The notes under the pieces: model-generated
Told to the model about the DNA's origin: nothing
Databases searched by the model: none
The model's input: only the letters and a program-made list of their open reading frames with translations
Part shown: in pieces, positions 37,070-45,557 of the stretch
Numbering within the stretch: position 1 is the stretch's first letter
Layout of the letters: each line of letters begins with the position of its first letter
Position numbers and translations under genes: made by a program
Source of the DNA: a virus
DNA: 64,000 bases
Strand: one strand, 5' to 3'
IMG/VR virus record: IMGVR_UViG_3300042691_015370
Coordinates: 80,888 to 144,887 of that record

Positions 37070-37329
37070 GCGTCTCGCTGAGCGGCCATGTACTCCTTGC
37101 GGAGCGCCCGGAAACGGTCCCACGGAATCTTGTCTGGATCGTAGAGGCAGACCCATTTGTGGCGGATCTTCTCCACCATCCCTAGGTCCACAAACTCCTT
37201 CATGATGCCAGACAGTCTCTGATACGACATACCCCACTCTTTGGCAATCTCACCCTGTTTGATAGCAATCACATTGTTCTGATCGCACTTGGAGTACAGG
37301 TAACGATAGAGGGATTCTCTATCATACAT
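37066..37329 (-). CDS. Winged helix-turn-helix DNA-binding protein
   Basis: 87 aa. The layout YLYSKCDQNNVIAIKQGEIA, KEWGMSYQRLSGIMKEFVDL, GMVEKIRHKWVCLYDPD is a typical wHTH (first helices, recognition helix, beta wing). It starts nine bases after the RNR stop, so it is probably co-transcribed with it. May regulate the adjacent promoter at 37.04-37.07 kb or another phage promoter. Confidence 0.8.
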   Translation of the reverse strand: MYDRESLYRYLYSKCDQNNVIAIKQGEIAKEWGMSYQRLSGIMKEFVDLGMVEKIRHKWVCLYDPDKIPWDRFRALRKEYMAAQRDA

Positions 37330-37337
37330 TTGTCACC

Positions 37338-39365
37338 TCAAATAATTGAACAGACGTCCGAATCGCAGAACTTGTCGCCCTCGGCCTCAATACCAACCTT
37401 GTACAGATTGCCAAGAGACTTGTAGGACTTCATCTTCTTTTCGATTTCCTTCTCGGTTAGATCCAGCTTCTCGTATGGCTGCTGAGGATATGTAGCCTCT
37501 TCACCCAATGGAAGGAACGACACACCCTTGAACTGACCATCCTTGGAAGCAAGTAGTGGCAGAAGCTGATCAGCCTCATCCGGCAAGAATGTGATAGTTG
37601 CAGATACCTGATTATCAGCCCAGTAGCGCTGCATCATCGCCGCAAGCTCTGCCTTTTCCCAAATGGTTACGTTACGCTCATCACGAACATCTGGACCCTT
37701 CGTGATAAAAGTAGCGACCACAGTGTTTTCTGGATCTCCCTGTGCAGGTTCGATATCATAGCCAGCCTTCTTTAGATGCTCTACAATAGGGTTGTTGACT
37801 GAATAGCGGACACGCCGAATGTAATGACCTGAAGCTGTGGGCCAGTGAACACCCGGAGTGACACCAGCAACGAGCGACACCGTACCTGAAGGCTTGATGG
37901 AAGTCTTCTTGATCGACTCACGTACAGCCAGCCACTCAGAGTACTTCTGGTCACGATGCTCAATGAACTTGTAGCCCTCATCGGCCCATGAACGAAGCTC
38001 AGCCCAGCCCTTGGTTTCCACGAACTGTGCAAGACCAGAGATGGAACATCCGATACGACGGTTACGGGCCATGACCTCGTTGGAGTCAGCCCACTTGGTC
38101 GGGAGCAGCGTCACAGCCTTGCCGTAGAGGTAAGCGTGCTTGAGCGACTCTCTGAAATCCTCATAATCCGAGTGCTTGCTCGGGAAAACCTCAACGAGAG
38201 TACATAGCTCCTTGTCCTCCAGCGACTGCTCAAGGCAAGGGTTACCGCCAGCTACACGCCAATCCTTGTCGTTACGAGGATCAACAAGGCGACCATGGCT
38301 GCGAGCAAGATCCAACCACATGAACCCCGGCTCACCATTTGTCAGAATACCGTCCACCATGGGACCATAGTTATCCCCTTCGCTGACGAAGACAGAGTTG
38401 TTGGAGTTCCAAGCCCACCCGGTGTCAGGGTCGGTGCGCTCAGCGTTCTCGGGAAGGTTCCAGTTCTTGGCATTTACATAGTCGGTATCAGTTGGGTCAC
38501 CGAAGCAGATTTGGGCTGAACGTCTGGCTCCACCGGCCACTACCGCTTTACCGATCTTGTTCATGATATCCAGAATGTCTCTGGAGGTGATGAGTTCACC
38601 CTCTCTCTTCCCTAGCTGGGAACAAAGGCTCTCATGTAATGTCATCAGTGGACCGGGACCGGAGGCCCTCCCGCCGAATCTTTTCAGTCTACTCCCAGCA
38701 GGACGCACTTCCGAGTAATCAAACTCTACCGTTGGACGATTCTTGAAAAAGTACGACTCTAGTAGTTTTCCGACCGACTCAGCCCACCCTTCACGGTTAT
38801 CGGGCACCACAAAGACCTCTACCTTGTCTGGATTAGGCTCATGTAGCGTTATATTGCCCTCTCCCTTGAGATCGTAGCCTACCCCTACTCCCCACATGGA
38901 CATCTCCATCATGCGTGTAAAGGGCAGTGTGGCTTCCTCAGCGGAATGTGAGGAAAGCTTGGCTGTAGAGAGAAAAGCGCAATTCTGAAGAGCCGACGAA
39001 TGTTGCTCTTCGTGTACGATTGGGCGTCCCATGTGTTGTAGTCCCCGACCGGGTGGCATCCACTTGAAGTGGTACATGCGATCGTAGGCATCTTTGGCTG
39101 AGGCGAGAGCTTTGAAGTCGTTCCATGGGGTGCGGTTACGTTTGCAGTGATCTTTGAGGATACTGTAGTAACCTTCGATGCATCTACGGACTGTTTCGTG
39201 CCAGCGTTCTTTGGTTCCGTCTTCTTTGAGGGCAGAGTATTTGTCTACATAGATGAGTTCTGACAGAGATTGTCCCCCGCCGATAGGAAATCCCCAATCT
39301 GGTGTCTTTTCTGCGTATCCTTCGATGAATGTATCGGGTAGTCGGAATGAGAGCAGATCAGACAT
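37338..39365 (-). CDS. Adenosylcobalamin-dependent (class II) ribonucleotide reductase, monomeric type
   Basis: 675 aa, GGAGG five bases before ATG 39365. ALQNCAFLSTAKL (redox Cys), GGNPCLEQSLEDKELCTL (thiyl-radical Cys and second redox Cys region) and a C-terminal FCDSDVCSII (relay Cys pair) are present. TIKPSGTVSLVAGVTPG matches the active-site loop. The monomeric B12-dependent RTPR layout lacks an ATP cone and needs no small subunit; it reduces ribonucleotides for phage DNA synthesis. The host must supply cobalamin, as no B12 gene is seen here. Confidence 0.93.
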   Translation of the reverse strand: MSDLLSFRLPDTFIEGYAEKTPDWGFPIGGGQSLSELIYVDKYSALKEDGTKERWHETVRRCIEGYYSILKDHCKRNRTPWNDFKALASAKDAYDRMYHFKWMPPGRGLQHMGRPIVHEEQHSSALQNCAFLSTAKLSSHSAEEATLPFTRMMEMSMWGVGVGYDLKGEGNITLHEPNPDKVEVFVVPDNREGWAESVGKLLESYFFKNRPTVEFDYSEVRPAGSRLKRFGGRASGPGPLMTLHESLCSQLGKREGELITSRDILDIMNKIGKAVVAGGARRSAQICFGDPTDTDYVNAKNWNLPENAERTDPDTGWAWNSNNSVFVSEGDNYGPMVDGILTNGEPGFMWLDLARSHGRLVDPRNDKDWRVAGGNPCLEQSLEDKELCTLVEVFPSKHSDYEDFRESLKHAYLYGKAVTLLPTKWADSNEVMARNRRIGCSISGLAQFVETKGWAELRSWADEGYKFIEHRDQKYSEWLAVRESIKKTSIKPSGTVSLVAGVTPGVHWPTASGHYIRRVRYSVNNPIVEHLKKAGYDIEPAQGDPENTVVATFITKGPDVRDERNVTIWEKAELAAMMQRYWADNQVSATITFLPDEADQLLPLLASKDGQFKGVSFLPLGEEATYPQQPYEKLDLTEKEIEKKMKSYKSLGNLYKVGIEAEGDKFCDSDVCSII

Positions 39366-39452
39366 GGTGCCTCCAGAAAGGGCGTGAGCTTTGACTAAAT
39401 AAGGAACGGCCGAGAGAGGTTGAATTTTAACAGACCTCTTTTTTGTGAAAAG

Positions 39453-39617
39453 TTAAGGGTGCCGGGGATCTGGCAGAACTTGCGACTCTCGCATCGCTTT
39501 CTTGCAACCAGCCTTCATGCGAGAAGGATGCACCCAATACGGCAAGTCTGGGCGAATCTTGTCATCCAACCAGACACCTTTATGGCAAGCGGAACAAAGC
39601 CCATACTTGACCGTCAT
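39453..39617 (-). CDS. Small Cys-containing protein
   Basis: 54 aa (below usual ORF cut-offs). ATG 39617 overlaps the previous stop as ATGA. Reads MTVKYGLCSACHKGVW and then DDKIRPDLPYWVHPSRMKAG, with CSAC plus a later Cys (residue ~40). The coupling and composition support a real gene; it may bind zinc. Upstream of the RNR gene with an AGAGGT/ACCTCT hairpin between. Confidence 0.6.
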   Translation of the reverse strand: MTVKYGLCSACHKGVWLDDKIRPDLPYWVHPSRMKAGCKKAMRESQVLPDPRHP

Positions 39618-39853
39618 CTTCTTGCTAACCGCTCAGATCGTCTCTTTGCCACATTGATAACATCGGCATACTGTGCTTTTAGCATGTCTACATCATCTTT
39701 GCTGACATTGTTCACTTCTAAAATGCCGCGACCTTTGTCATCACGGATAGAAATGACCCTTAAGTCCTCTTTCAGAGGAATGCGAGGATTGTAATGAGTT
39801 ATCGAACATACATCGTTGGCTTCAATGTATGAATTAGCAATCTTAACGAGCAT
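39614..39853 (-). CDS. Small unrecognised protein
   Basis: 79 aa, ATG 39853 overlapping the upstream gene by 11 bases. Beta strands (LRVISIRDDKGRGILEVNN) followed by a basic C-terminal helix (NVAKRRSERLARR). Part of a tightly coupled run of small genes downstream of the sigma factor. No function assigned. Confidence 0.6.
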   Translation of the reverse strand: MLVKIANSYIEANDVCSITHYNPRIPLKEDLRVISIRDDKGRGILEVNNVSKDDVDMLKAQYADVINVAKRRSERLARR

Positions 39854-40088
39854 CGATCGTTACCTTGTAGCCGATTTCATCAAGAATAAGATTCAACAAA
39901 TCCTGCATCTCCACAGGAGTATCGAACTGACGAGTCCACATCAAGGTGTTATCACTTGTCCTGATGTCCAATACACATCTTTCCCCCGGAAGTAGTGTAT
40001 ATCGATCCCGCCCAATAGTATGAGCGTACATAAAAGCAATAAAATCTGGATTGATCAGAACGTCATCTAACTTAATGAACCTTCTCAT
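39843..40088 (-). CDS. Small unrecognised protein
   Basis: 81 aa from ATG 40088 (ATGA overlap with the sigma gene stop); a longer start to 40106 would lie inside that gene. MRRFIKLDDVLINPDFIAF start, and later a helix EMQDLLNLILDEIG. It overlaps the next gene by 11 bases. Possibly an anti-sigma or sigma partner given the coupling, but this is only a guess from position. Confidence 0.55.
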   Translation of the reverse strand: MRRFIKLDDVLINPDFIAFMYAHTIGRDRYTLLPGERCVLDIRTSDNTLMWTRQFDTPVEMQDLLNLILDEIGYKVTIDAR

Positions 40089-40816
40089 GCTAAACAATGC
40101 TCCCAAATACTAGAAAGGGCTGAAGTGTGGATCTGGCAGGTACGTGATTCAGTAACACCCATGAGATCGCCAATCTCACGTAAAGAAAGATCTTGTACAT
40201 AGTACAGGCTGAGGACGGTGCGGGATTCGTCGTTCATTTCACCGAACGCGGCGATCAGCTTACCTTTAATCTCAGAATAATCCTCAGTGACAACGTTTTG
40301 ATCTGGAATGATGTCTGAAAGAGAGAACTTAGTTCCATTGATGTTTACAAGGTCATCTAAGTTGGACATAGTGGCAGAAGAGGTTTCCCCGGCGATCTGA
40401 TACACCTCTTCAACATCCCACCCCAAAAGCTGTGCCACTTCTTCTTTGGTTGGTTCTCTGTTGAGTTCGGAAGAAAGTTTCTGTGTGGCCTTTTCGACCT
40501 CTTTGGACTTTGACCTCAGTGATCTGGGTGCCCAGTCTGCTCCACGAAGCTTGTCGAGGATTTCGCCCCTGATTCTGAAAGAGGCATAGGTTTCAAACTT
40601 GTAGCCGAATGAGTTATCAAACTTTGTGATCGCATCAATGAGTCCAAACATTCCGTCTGAGATGAGATCATCAAGCTCAATGTGTTTCGGAAGCTGTTTT
40701 GCAATAGACTTGGCATTCGCAACAACGATAGGCTCATATGCTACCATGATCTTACCCATCAACTCTTTGGATGGGTTTTCTCTATACTGGTTCAGTAGAT
40801 CTGCTCTGTCATTCAT
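40085..40816 (-). CDS. RNA polymerase sigma factor, FliA/WhiG-type
   Basis: 243 aa from ATG 40816 (ATGA with the upstream stop; a 4-codon longer start exists). Region 2 is clear: YEPIVVANAKSIAKQLPKHI, ELDDLISDGMFGLIDAITKF, then FETYASFRIRGEILDKLRGA. Region 3 (PTKEEVAQLLGWDVEEVYQ) and region 4 (LSLREIGDLMGVTESRTCQI) follow. This group-3 sigma layout is known for redirecting host RNA polymerase to a distinct promoter set, so it is the best candidate for switching on late phage genes. Confidence 0.92.
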   Translation of the reverse strand: MNDRADLLNQYRENPSKELMGKIMVAYEPIVVANAKSIAKQLPKHIELDDLISDGMFGLIDAITKFDNSFGYKFETYASFRIRGEILDKLRGADWAPRSLRSKSKEVEKATQKLSSELNREPTKEEVAQLLGWDVEEVYQIAGETSSATMSNLDDLVNINGTKFSLSDIIPDQNVVTEDYSEIKGKLIAAFGEMNDESRTVLSLYYVQDLSLREIGDLMGVTESRTCQIHTSALSSIWEHCLA

Positions 40817-41019
40817 TTGACAGTCCATGCCTTGTAAAAGTACCTAGAACTACCATCAAATGGAAAGGCATCACCATTCGGATACATTTCCAAATGGTCT
40901 TTAGTGTAGTCAAGTACACATAGGTCTGCATCATGACGAGAAGCAAAAACGCCTAGGACTGAAAGTCCATCGTCATAGCCACCATCTCGAAAAACTAGAT
41001 AAACTTCTTCACCCTTCAT
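40813..41019 (-). CDS. Small unrecognised protein
   Basis: 68 aa from ATG 41019 (AGAGGT upstream), overlapping the previous gene by 11 bases. Beta-rich: MKGEEVYLVFRDGGYDDGLS, VLGVFASRHDADLCVLDY, FYKAWTVK. Small phage-typical 'modulates-like' fold; no family recognised. Coupled to the sigma gene. Confidence 0.6.
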   Translation of the reverse strand: MKGEEVYLVFRDGGYDDGLSVLGVFASRHDADLCVLDYTKDHLEMYPNGDAFPFDGSSRYFYKAWTVK

Positions 41020-41278
41020 TAAATACCTCTTTTTGTACACGTTCCAAAAGTTCACGAGCAGTGTCCATATAAAGACCATGATCCAAGGCTTCGTTGATAG
41101 CTTCACGAAGCTCTTGCTTATGCAACGAATCTATTAATTTTTCAGCTTCATTAGGAAGAATAATATGACCTTCTAACCTTAAAGAAATGCTTTCTTCAGG
41201 TATCCATGTATCTAAATACCAATCCATACTATCTTCGTTGATGATAAGAGCAAGTATTTCTTCAGCAGTAATAGTCAT
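41009..41278 (-). CDS. Small acidic helical protein
   Basis: 89 aa from the second ATG (41278), five bases behind GGAGG; ATG 41281 is three bases earlier. Acidic and helical (TAEEILALIINEDSMDW, HKQELREAINEALDHG, LLERVQKEVFNEG). Coupled to the HNH gene stop. Not recognised. Confidence 0.6.
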   Translation of the reverse strand: MTITAEEILALIINEDSMDWYLDTWIPEESISLRLEGHIILPNEAEKLIDSLHKQELREAINEALDHGLYMDTARELLERVQKEVFNEG

Positions 41279-41646
41279 CATTTCCTCCAAGCCTTAATTT
41301 TCTTTCGTGCTCTGATTTTCTTATCGTTGGCTAGTCGATTCAACTGACGCTGAGTGAGAATTTCAGGCTCTTGCTTAGATCTATTCATGGCAAGAAATTC
41401 ATTTGCAAATTCCTGTAAACTTAGATCTTCAAAATCCTTGTGCATCTGATGTAACGCAATGTGACAACTATCACACAATGGAACCAAGTCTTCAAACCTC
41501 TCATCGCCAAGTCTATCATATGTTGCATGATGTAAATGCAAAGATTCCTTTGAACCACAAGATCTACACACCTTAGGATGAGCACGCCAAAATGCACTCT
41601 TCTTTCTTTTCCACTTGTCTGATTTGATATAAGTGGCGTAATCCAT
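41278..41646 (-). CDS. HNH endonuclease
   Basis: 122 aa. CRSCGSKESLHLHHATYDRL and LVPLCDSCHIALHQ contain the zinc CxxC pairs and the HH.../H core of the HNH fold. The N-terminus DKWKRKKSAFWRAHPKVC is basic. Free-standing HNH nucleases in phages assist packaging or act as homing enzymes. It is the first gene of the leftward operon, beside the structured plus-strand leader. Confidence 0.87.
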   Translation of the reverse strand: MDYATYIKSDKWKRKKSAFWRAHPKVCRSCGSKESLHLHHATYDRLGDERFEDLVPLCDSCHIALHQMHKDFEDLSLQEFANEFLAMNRSKQEPEILTQRQLNRLANDKKIRARKKIKAWRK

Positions 41647-42148
41647 GAAAACCCGCTCTTAAGTTTTGGCCGAGTTTGGGCTTGGTAAAATCTGGCTCGT
41701 TCATCATAACTCAAGGAGATCGCTGCCAGAAGATAACCGGGCAAGGCCCGATGACATTAACAGCAAGGCTCTGAATGGGTGGGTTCATCCGTTATCGATA
41801 CCTGAGAAGAAATTCCCTAACGAGGACTAGCTGTGTTGCTGCGATCGAAAGACCAGTATACCAGCCTCAACAGGGTGTGAGTAGAAGGCTCACCGAAGGC
41901 GCTGTACCGGCAGTTAAACCGGGGAGGATGATGATCTAAGAGATTAGATCATTGGTGTTCTAGAGTTACTTGTCCTAACCAGATATTGGGAGTTAGGCCC
42001 ATAGAGATCCACTGAGATGATCTCAACTCTTTCCCTTCTCAGGCGAAAGGGAAGGAACCTCTATGCCAAAAACAAGATTCTCTCCTTTAACTTAAGAGGC
42101 GACCGTTATTTGGTAAAGTACGACGGTCGCTCGACGGAGAAGCAGCAC
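41647..42148 (+). ncRNA. Structured non-coding leader / RNA candidate upstream of the phosphoesterase
   Basis: About 500 bases without a convincing gene but rich in hairpins: CGGGC-AAG-GCCCG near 41738, GTGAG/CTCAC near 41878, CCGG/CCGG near 41907, ATGATCTAA-GAGA-TTAGATCAT (9-bp stem, GNRA-like loop, near 41930), CCTAAC/GTTAGG near 41975, GAGATC/GATCTC near 42005, TTCCCTT/AAGGGAA near 42031, and GCGACCGT/ACGGTCGC near 42101. A possible -10 (TAAAAT near 41686) could start it. It may be a 5' regulatory leader or a free ncRNA. No known riboswitch or intron was matched. Confidence 0.5.
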
Positions 42149-43501
42149 ATGACAGCACCCAAGGGAGTTTCAGACCACCCAGCCAGAGAACAGATGGAAG
42201 CGATTTGGCGTGAAGGTGGTCGAGCCAAAGAGATTGTTGAATGGCTGGAAGCTGAAGGCTTGCCGGTTTTGAAGCAGACAACAATCGCTCGCTACGGTCA
42301 GCGATACTGGACCGAGAAGTTCAAAATCAACGTCAACCCAGTACATTCCGAAGATCTCTCGTACATGATTGACGAGATTGAACAAGCCGGTCTTGGCAAG
42401 GTGACAAAGATTGGCTTCTCCAAGAAGAGATACCCCGGCTGGGACAAAGAAGACGGTGTATCAATTCCTGTAGAGAAAGAATCTGTCTCTCAGACAATTG
42501 AAGTGGTGCCGCAGAACATTCCGCAGTTCGATCTCGGCACAGTTGGAAGTTTCAAGATCAAGGTTACGAAAGCGGATCGTGAACCCAAAGCGACGGGTTT
42601 CAAAACCATGATCGTGATTCCAGACCAGCAGTTTGGATATCATCTTGATGTAGATGGTGAGCGAACGACGACTCACGACGAAGCTGCCATCGATGTTGTG
42701 TATCAAGTCATAGGATACATGCAACAGAAATATGGGGTTGACACAATAGTGAATCTGGGAGATGCTCTGGACCTCCCCGGATTCTCCAACCACCGCTCGG
42801 CTCCCGGCTTCATGGGACCGGCTCCTGTGCAGCTAGCTATCGACCGCTACACAACCGAGGTTGCGATCCAGCGGGAACTTGCGCCAGATGCCGATATCAT
42901 CGCCTTCTTCGGCAACCACGAGGATCGCCTGAACAACTCGCTCGTTGACAAGCTACCCGGTTTGCACGGGATTTCCCGAGGCAACGAACGACGCCCAGTT
43001 TTGTCCATAGCGAGTTTATGTCGATTTGACGAGTACGACATCACAGCCATCGACACCTATCCAGATGGCGAGTACTGGGCGAATGACTACCTGCGATTTG
43101 TGCATGGTAGCGTTGTCTCATCTGCACTCGGTGGAACCGCTGCGAAGTATCTAGCCAAGTCGCACGTTTCAACCGTGTACGGCCACATTCACCGACAAGA
43201 GTTCCTGATGGCTCAGGTTGAAAATCGTGACAACACAACCATTTTTGCTGGCTCACCGGGATGCCTGTGTCGTCTAGATGGTGTTCTGCCATCATCTCGC
43301 ACAGGAGTCTCACCAAGAGGCGGTCAGGCCGGTATAGCAAGGGAAAAGTGGCAGCACGGTCTGTTCATTATCAACTATGAACCAGAAGGCCAGCAGAGAG
43401 CTTTTTGTAGTCCTCTTTTTATCAATAACGGCGCAACCGTTCTAGATAATAGACTATTCACCGCTACCGTTACACCCAACGGACAAGCTCTCAAGAACTG
43501 A
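42149..43501 (+). CDS. Metallophosphoesterase (calcineurin-like) with N-terminal helical domain
   Basis: 450 aa from ATG 42149 (GGAG nine bases before); an upstream ATG at 42017 lies in the structured leader. The N-terminal ~90 residues look like an HTH (REQMEAIWREGGRAKEIVEW). Then IPDQQFGYHLD (~158), NLGDALD (~201), FGNHED (~253) and VYGHIHR (~343) form the dinuclear metal centre of the family. First gene of the rightward block. Substrate unknown; nucleotide or nucleic-acid phosphodiesters are likely. Confidence 0.85.
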   Translation: MTAPKGVSDHPAREQMEAIWREGGRAKEIVEWLEAEGLPVLKQTTIARYGQRYWTEKFKINVNPVHSEDLSYMIDEIEQAGLGKVTKIGFSKKRYPGWDKEDGVSIPVEKESVSQTIEVVPQNIPQFDLGTVGSFKIKVTKADREPKATGFKTMIVIPDQQFGYHLDVDGERTTTHDEAAIDVVYQVIGYMQQKYGVDTIVNLGDALDLPGFSNHRSAPGFMGPAPVQLAIDRYTTEVAIQRELAPDADIIAFFGNHEDRLNNSLVDKLPGLHGISRGNERRPVLSIASLCRFDEYDITAIDTYPDGEYWANDYLRFVHGSVVSSALGGTAAKYLAKSHVSTVYGHIHRQEFLMAQVENRDNTTIFAGSPGCLCRLDGVLPSSRTGVSPRGGQAGIAREKWQHGLFIINYEPEGQQRAFCSPLFINNGATVLDNRLFTATVTPNGQALKN

Positions 43502-43508
43502 GGTCGTT

Positions 43509-43784
43509 ATGGAAGATCTAGAACCAGAAGACGATCAATATCCAGAAGATGACATGATCACAGAAATGCCAGATCTTCAGATCATCACACTTGTATTCGA
43601 CAATAGTACGGGCGACATCCCAAGTCTTGATCTCGGTAACGTAAGTCCGTTTGTGGCGATCACTCTGCTACAATCGGCAATAAATACCTTGGAGATGTTG
43701 ATTCCGCCAGTCGATGTGAGCTATAAAGGGCGGGTCGTCTGTTCCTCGTCATTTGAGATCATTGATGATGATTGTGACGACTAA
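43509..43784 (+). CDS. Small acidic protein
   Basis: 91 aa, GAGGT five bases before ATG 43509, seven bases after the phosphoesterase. Very acidic at both ends (EDLEPEDDQYPEDDM, IIDDDCDD) with a beta strand middle (LQIITLVFDNSTGD). Probably co-transcribed with the phosphoesterase; could be a partner or DNA mimic, which is speculation. Confidence 0.6.
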   Translation: MEDLEPEDDQYPEDDMITEMPDLQIITLVFDNSTGDIPSLDLGNVSPFVAITLLQSAINTLEMLIPPVDVSYKGRVVCSSSFEIIDDDCDD

Positions 43785-43790
43785 ATAAAT

Positions 43791-43826
43791 GAGTTGCATA
43801 CAACCGATATTGTAAGTATGCAACTC
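43791..43826. terminator. Perfect 11-bp hairpin after the acidic gene
   Basis: GAGTTGCATAC and GTATGCAACTC are perfect arms around a 14-base loop. It lies seven bases past the stop at 43784 between convergent genes, so it may end the plus-strand message, but no U-run follows. It could instead be an operator or a stability hairpin. Confidence 0.5.
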
Positions 43827-43970
43827 AACCACGACTATATTATATTGGGCAAAAAGGGAAGCTAACCGGAAATTCTCCTAGAAACCATCAGGCAGATGGG
43901 GGACAGGAATTGGAAGGAACTGAGCAAACTTTTTAGCCGTTGTAACGATATTTTTTAATTGCATGAACCC

Positions 43971-44004
43971 CGAAGCCCCGGCACCTTTACTAGTCGGGGC
44001 TTCG
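43971..44004. terminator. GC-rich 10-bp hairpin beyond the small zinc gene
   Basis: CGAAGCCCCG pairs perfectly with CGGGGCTTCG around a 14-base loop, six bases after the minus-strand stop at 44010. There is no clear U-run on either side, though TTTTTTAATT lies upstream on the plus strand. Likely a convergent-strand terminator for 44.0-44.9 kb. Confidence 0.55.
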
Positions 44005-44009
44005 GGCGT

Positions 44010-44180
44010 TTAGAGCCACTGATTAGCTTGCTCTGCCTCTTCGAAGCGATCCTGATGCGTATAGAGATCGTTCCAGCAGTCAACACACAGACCGGGTGTC
44101 TTTGACATGGCGTAATCAATCTCGCCACACTCCAAGCAACACTCGTCTTCATCTAACCAATCTTCAAAATCTCTAGCCAC
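44010..44180 (-). CDS. Small zinc-ribbon-like protein
   Basis: 56 aa, too short for usual cut-offs. GTG 44180 is preceded by AGGAAGGG. DECCLECGEIDYAMSKTPGL and CVDCWNDLYTHQDRFEE show CxxC...CxxC spacing typical of small zinc ribbons. First-in-place upstream of the 10-bp hairpin; next gene upstream ends 12 bases earlier. Likely a nucleic-acid- or protein-binding accessory. Confidence 0.65.
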   Translation of the reverse strand: MARDFEDWLDEDECCLECGEIDYAMSKTPGLCVDCWNDLYTHQDRFEEAEQANQWL

Positions 44181-44192
44181 CTCAGGCCCTTC

Positions 44193-44591
44193 CTATAAAC
44201 GAATGAGTAAAGCGGTGTCATCAAGAGCACCTGCTTCAGTCTCCAGAACGTAGGAGTACGCCTCTGGAGAGAAAAGTGGCTGATCGTATCCAGCCTGATA
44301 GGTTCCTCGTTTGATCAAGGAACCATCGTGGCGGTACCAGCCAATATCAAGATCCATCATCATGTTGTTCATGGTGAATGGAGTGTAAGATGGACGCTCG
44401 TAGACAAAGAGCATCCCGTCAAGATCAATGTAAGCAATGTCATTCAAACCCATTGCTCGTTCTTGTGCAGAGATGGCAACATAGACCTCTAGTATTCTTC
44501 CATCAACCAGAGGCAAGTCTATGACGTTTTTATTGAGAAGAATGTTCGCCGTCTCTGTGAGGGCATTCATTCTAGATTGCCAATCGCTCAT
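44193..44591 (-). CDS. DUF192-like protein
   Basis: 132 aa. VAISAQERAMGLNDIAYIDL, DGMLFVYERPSYTPFTMNNM and MMDLDIGWYRHDGSLIKRG follow the DUF192 layout (Q..RGLm.R, GMLFvf, MknT.mpLDi.fid). Cytoplasmic here, no signal peptide. Function of DUF192 is unsettled. Coupled by ATGA to the upstream gene. Confidence 0.7.
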   Translation of the reverse strand: MSDWQSRMNALTETANILLNKNVIDLPLVDGRILEVYVAISAQERAMGLNDIAYIDLDGMLFVYERPSYTPFTMNNMMMDLDIGWYRHDGSLIKRGTYQAGYDQPLFSPEAYSYVLETEAGALDDTALLIRL

Positions 44592-44878
44592 GATATCGTA
44601 TCGTCACTGCGGACAAGCGAATACAATTGATCCTCATCCTGAAAAAGCATGACATTTATACCATCATCAACAATCAACGCATGATTGTCGGCAAAGACAA
44701 GCGAGTCCTCTAACTCGTCATCACGATTTGGTTTCATCATCATATGATGCAATGATAATATGAAGTCACAATCGCATGATTGAGGGTCCGTTTTGGAGAA
44801 ACGTACATCCGTTCCACACTTGAAACAGAAGAAACTGACTCCATCGTCTTCTTCTAACGTTAACTCTTCGCTAACCAT
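44588..44878 (-). CDS. Small Cys-rich, Met-rich unrecognised protein
   Basis: 96 aa. FFCFKCGTDVRFSKTDPQSC and DCDF give a CxxC...CxC cluster; later SLHHMMMKPNRDDE. Starts a short three-gene minus unit embedded in the plus block, with a 200-base divergent region on its right. Possibly zinc-binding. Confidence 0.6.
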   Translation of the reverse strand: MVSEELTLEEDDGVSFFCFKCGTDVRFSKTDPQSCDCDFILSLHHMMMKPNRDDELEDSLVFADNHALIVDDGINVMLFQDEDQLYSLVRSDDTIS

Positions 44879-45075
44879 CCCATTATTGTACTAGACCGCC
44901 AAACTTGTAGAAGTTAAGGAATTCTGAACCACGTTTGGACAAATGTCACAAGGGACCACTTGACTTTCGGTAGCTAATTTTGAGAGAATGGAAAAGTTCC
45001 ACCGATCGGGTCATATCCACCCGGCATGGGGGTAGTGGATCAGGAGGGCCAACGTCCACAACCAAAGGAAGAAAA
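44879..45075. promoter_or_regulatory. Divergent intergenic region with candidate plus promoter
   Basis: Between the minus unit and the winged-helix gene. On the plus strand TTGACT (44960-44965) is followed after 18 bases by GAGAAT (44984-44989), a weak -10; GGAAG precedes GTG 45076. The rest is AT-rich near 44890 then G-rich with GGGGGTAG. The divergent layout beside a DNA-binding protein gene suggests autoregulation. Confidence 0.4.
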
Positions 45076-45465
45076 GTGAACTCAACGCTCAAGAAACAGC
45101 GTTCAACTCAATTTGAGATGGAGTGTCGAAGGAAGCACGTCTTAGAGCGGCTTCAGGAAGGACCAAAGTCCATCCAAGATTTGTTTGGTGATACTGAATG
45201 GTCATACTCACAGGCCATCATCACCATTCGTAAAATGGTTCAAGATCACGAGATCTACCAAACTGGCAAAAATGGCAGAGAGGTCATTTACGCCATTCGT
45301 GAAGGCGACGAATTCTCATACCCCGACTTTGAGAAACTGTCCCAGCACATCTCTCAGGGAGATACCGCAAGGATTGTAGGACTCCACTTGCTGGAAAACG
45401 ACGGTTTCAAGATTGACATTCGTTTTCCAAACGGTGATGAAGTCGAAGCTTTGCTAGTATCATAA
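45076..45465 (+). CDS. Winged-helix DNA-binding protein
   Basis: 129 aa from GTG 45076 (AAAGGAAG upstream); the longer frame from 44980 overlaps the promoter region. RRKHVLERLQEGPKSIQDLF, EWSYSQAIITIRKMVQDHEI and REVIYAIREG match a winged helix-turn-helix. The C-terminal domain (AALRIVGLHLLENDGFKIDI-like strands) may sense a ligand or dimerise. It has its own terminator and divergent promoter, typical of a regulator. Confidence 0.7.
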   Translation: MNSTLKKQRSTQFEMECRRKHVLERLQEGPKSIQDLFGDTEWSYSQAIITIRKMVQDHEIYQTGKNGREVIYAIREGDEFSYPDFEKLSQHISQGDTARIVGLHLLENDGFKIDIRFPNGDEVEALLVS

Positions 45466-45485
45466 ACAATCAAGCCTTCCTCCCC

Positions 45486-45518
45486 AAAAGGACCCTGCCA
45501 TTGCGGTGGGGTCCTTTT
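45486..45518 (+). terminator. Rho-independent terminator
   Basis: AAAAGGACCC and GGGTCCTTTT make a perfect 10-bp stem around a 13-base loop. The downstream arm supplies a U-run (TTTT) on the plus strand. It is 20 bases past the winged-helix gene stop. Confidence 0.88.
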
Positions 45519-45557
45519 GTGTGTATGGCTGTCCGTAAATCCATAGAGGTATTTGCT

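Noticed and set aside
41647-42148. Group I intron
   Set aside because: HNH neighbour and TAACGAGGACTAG prompted the idea, but paired P7 strands and split-gene exons were not found.
43904-43960. 20-residue plus ORF (MGDRNWKELSKLF...)
   Set aside because: No ribosome site and too short; helical look only.
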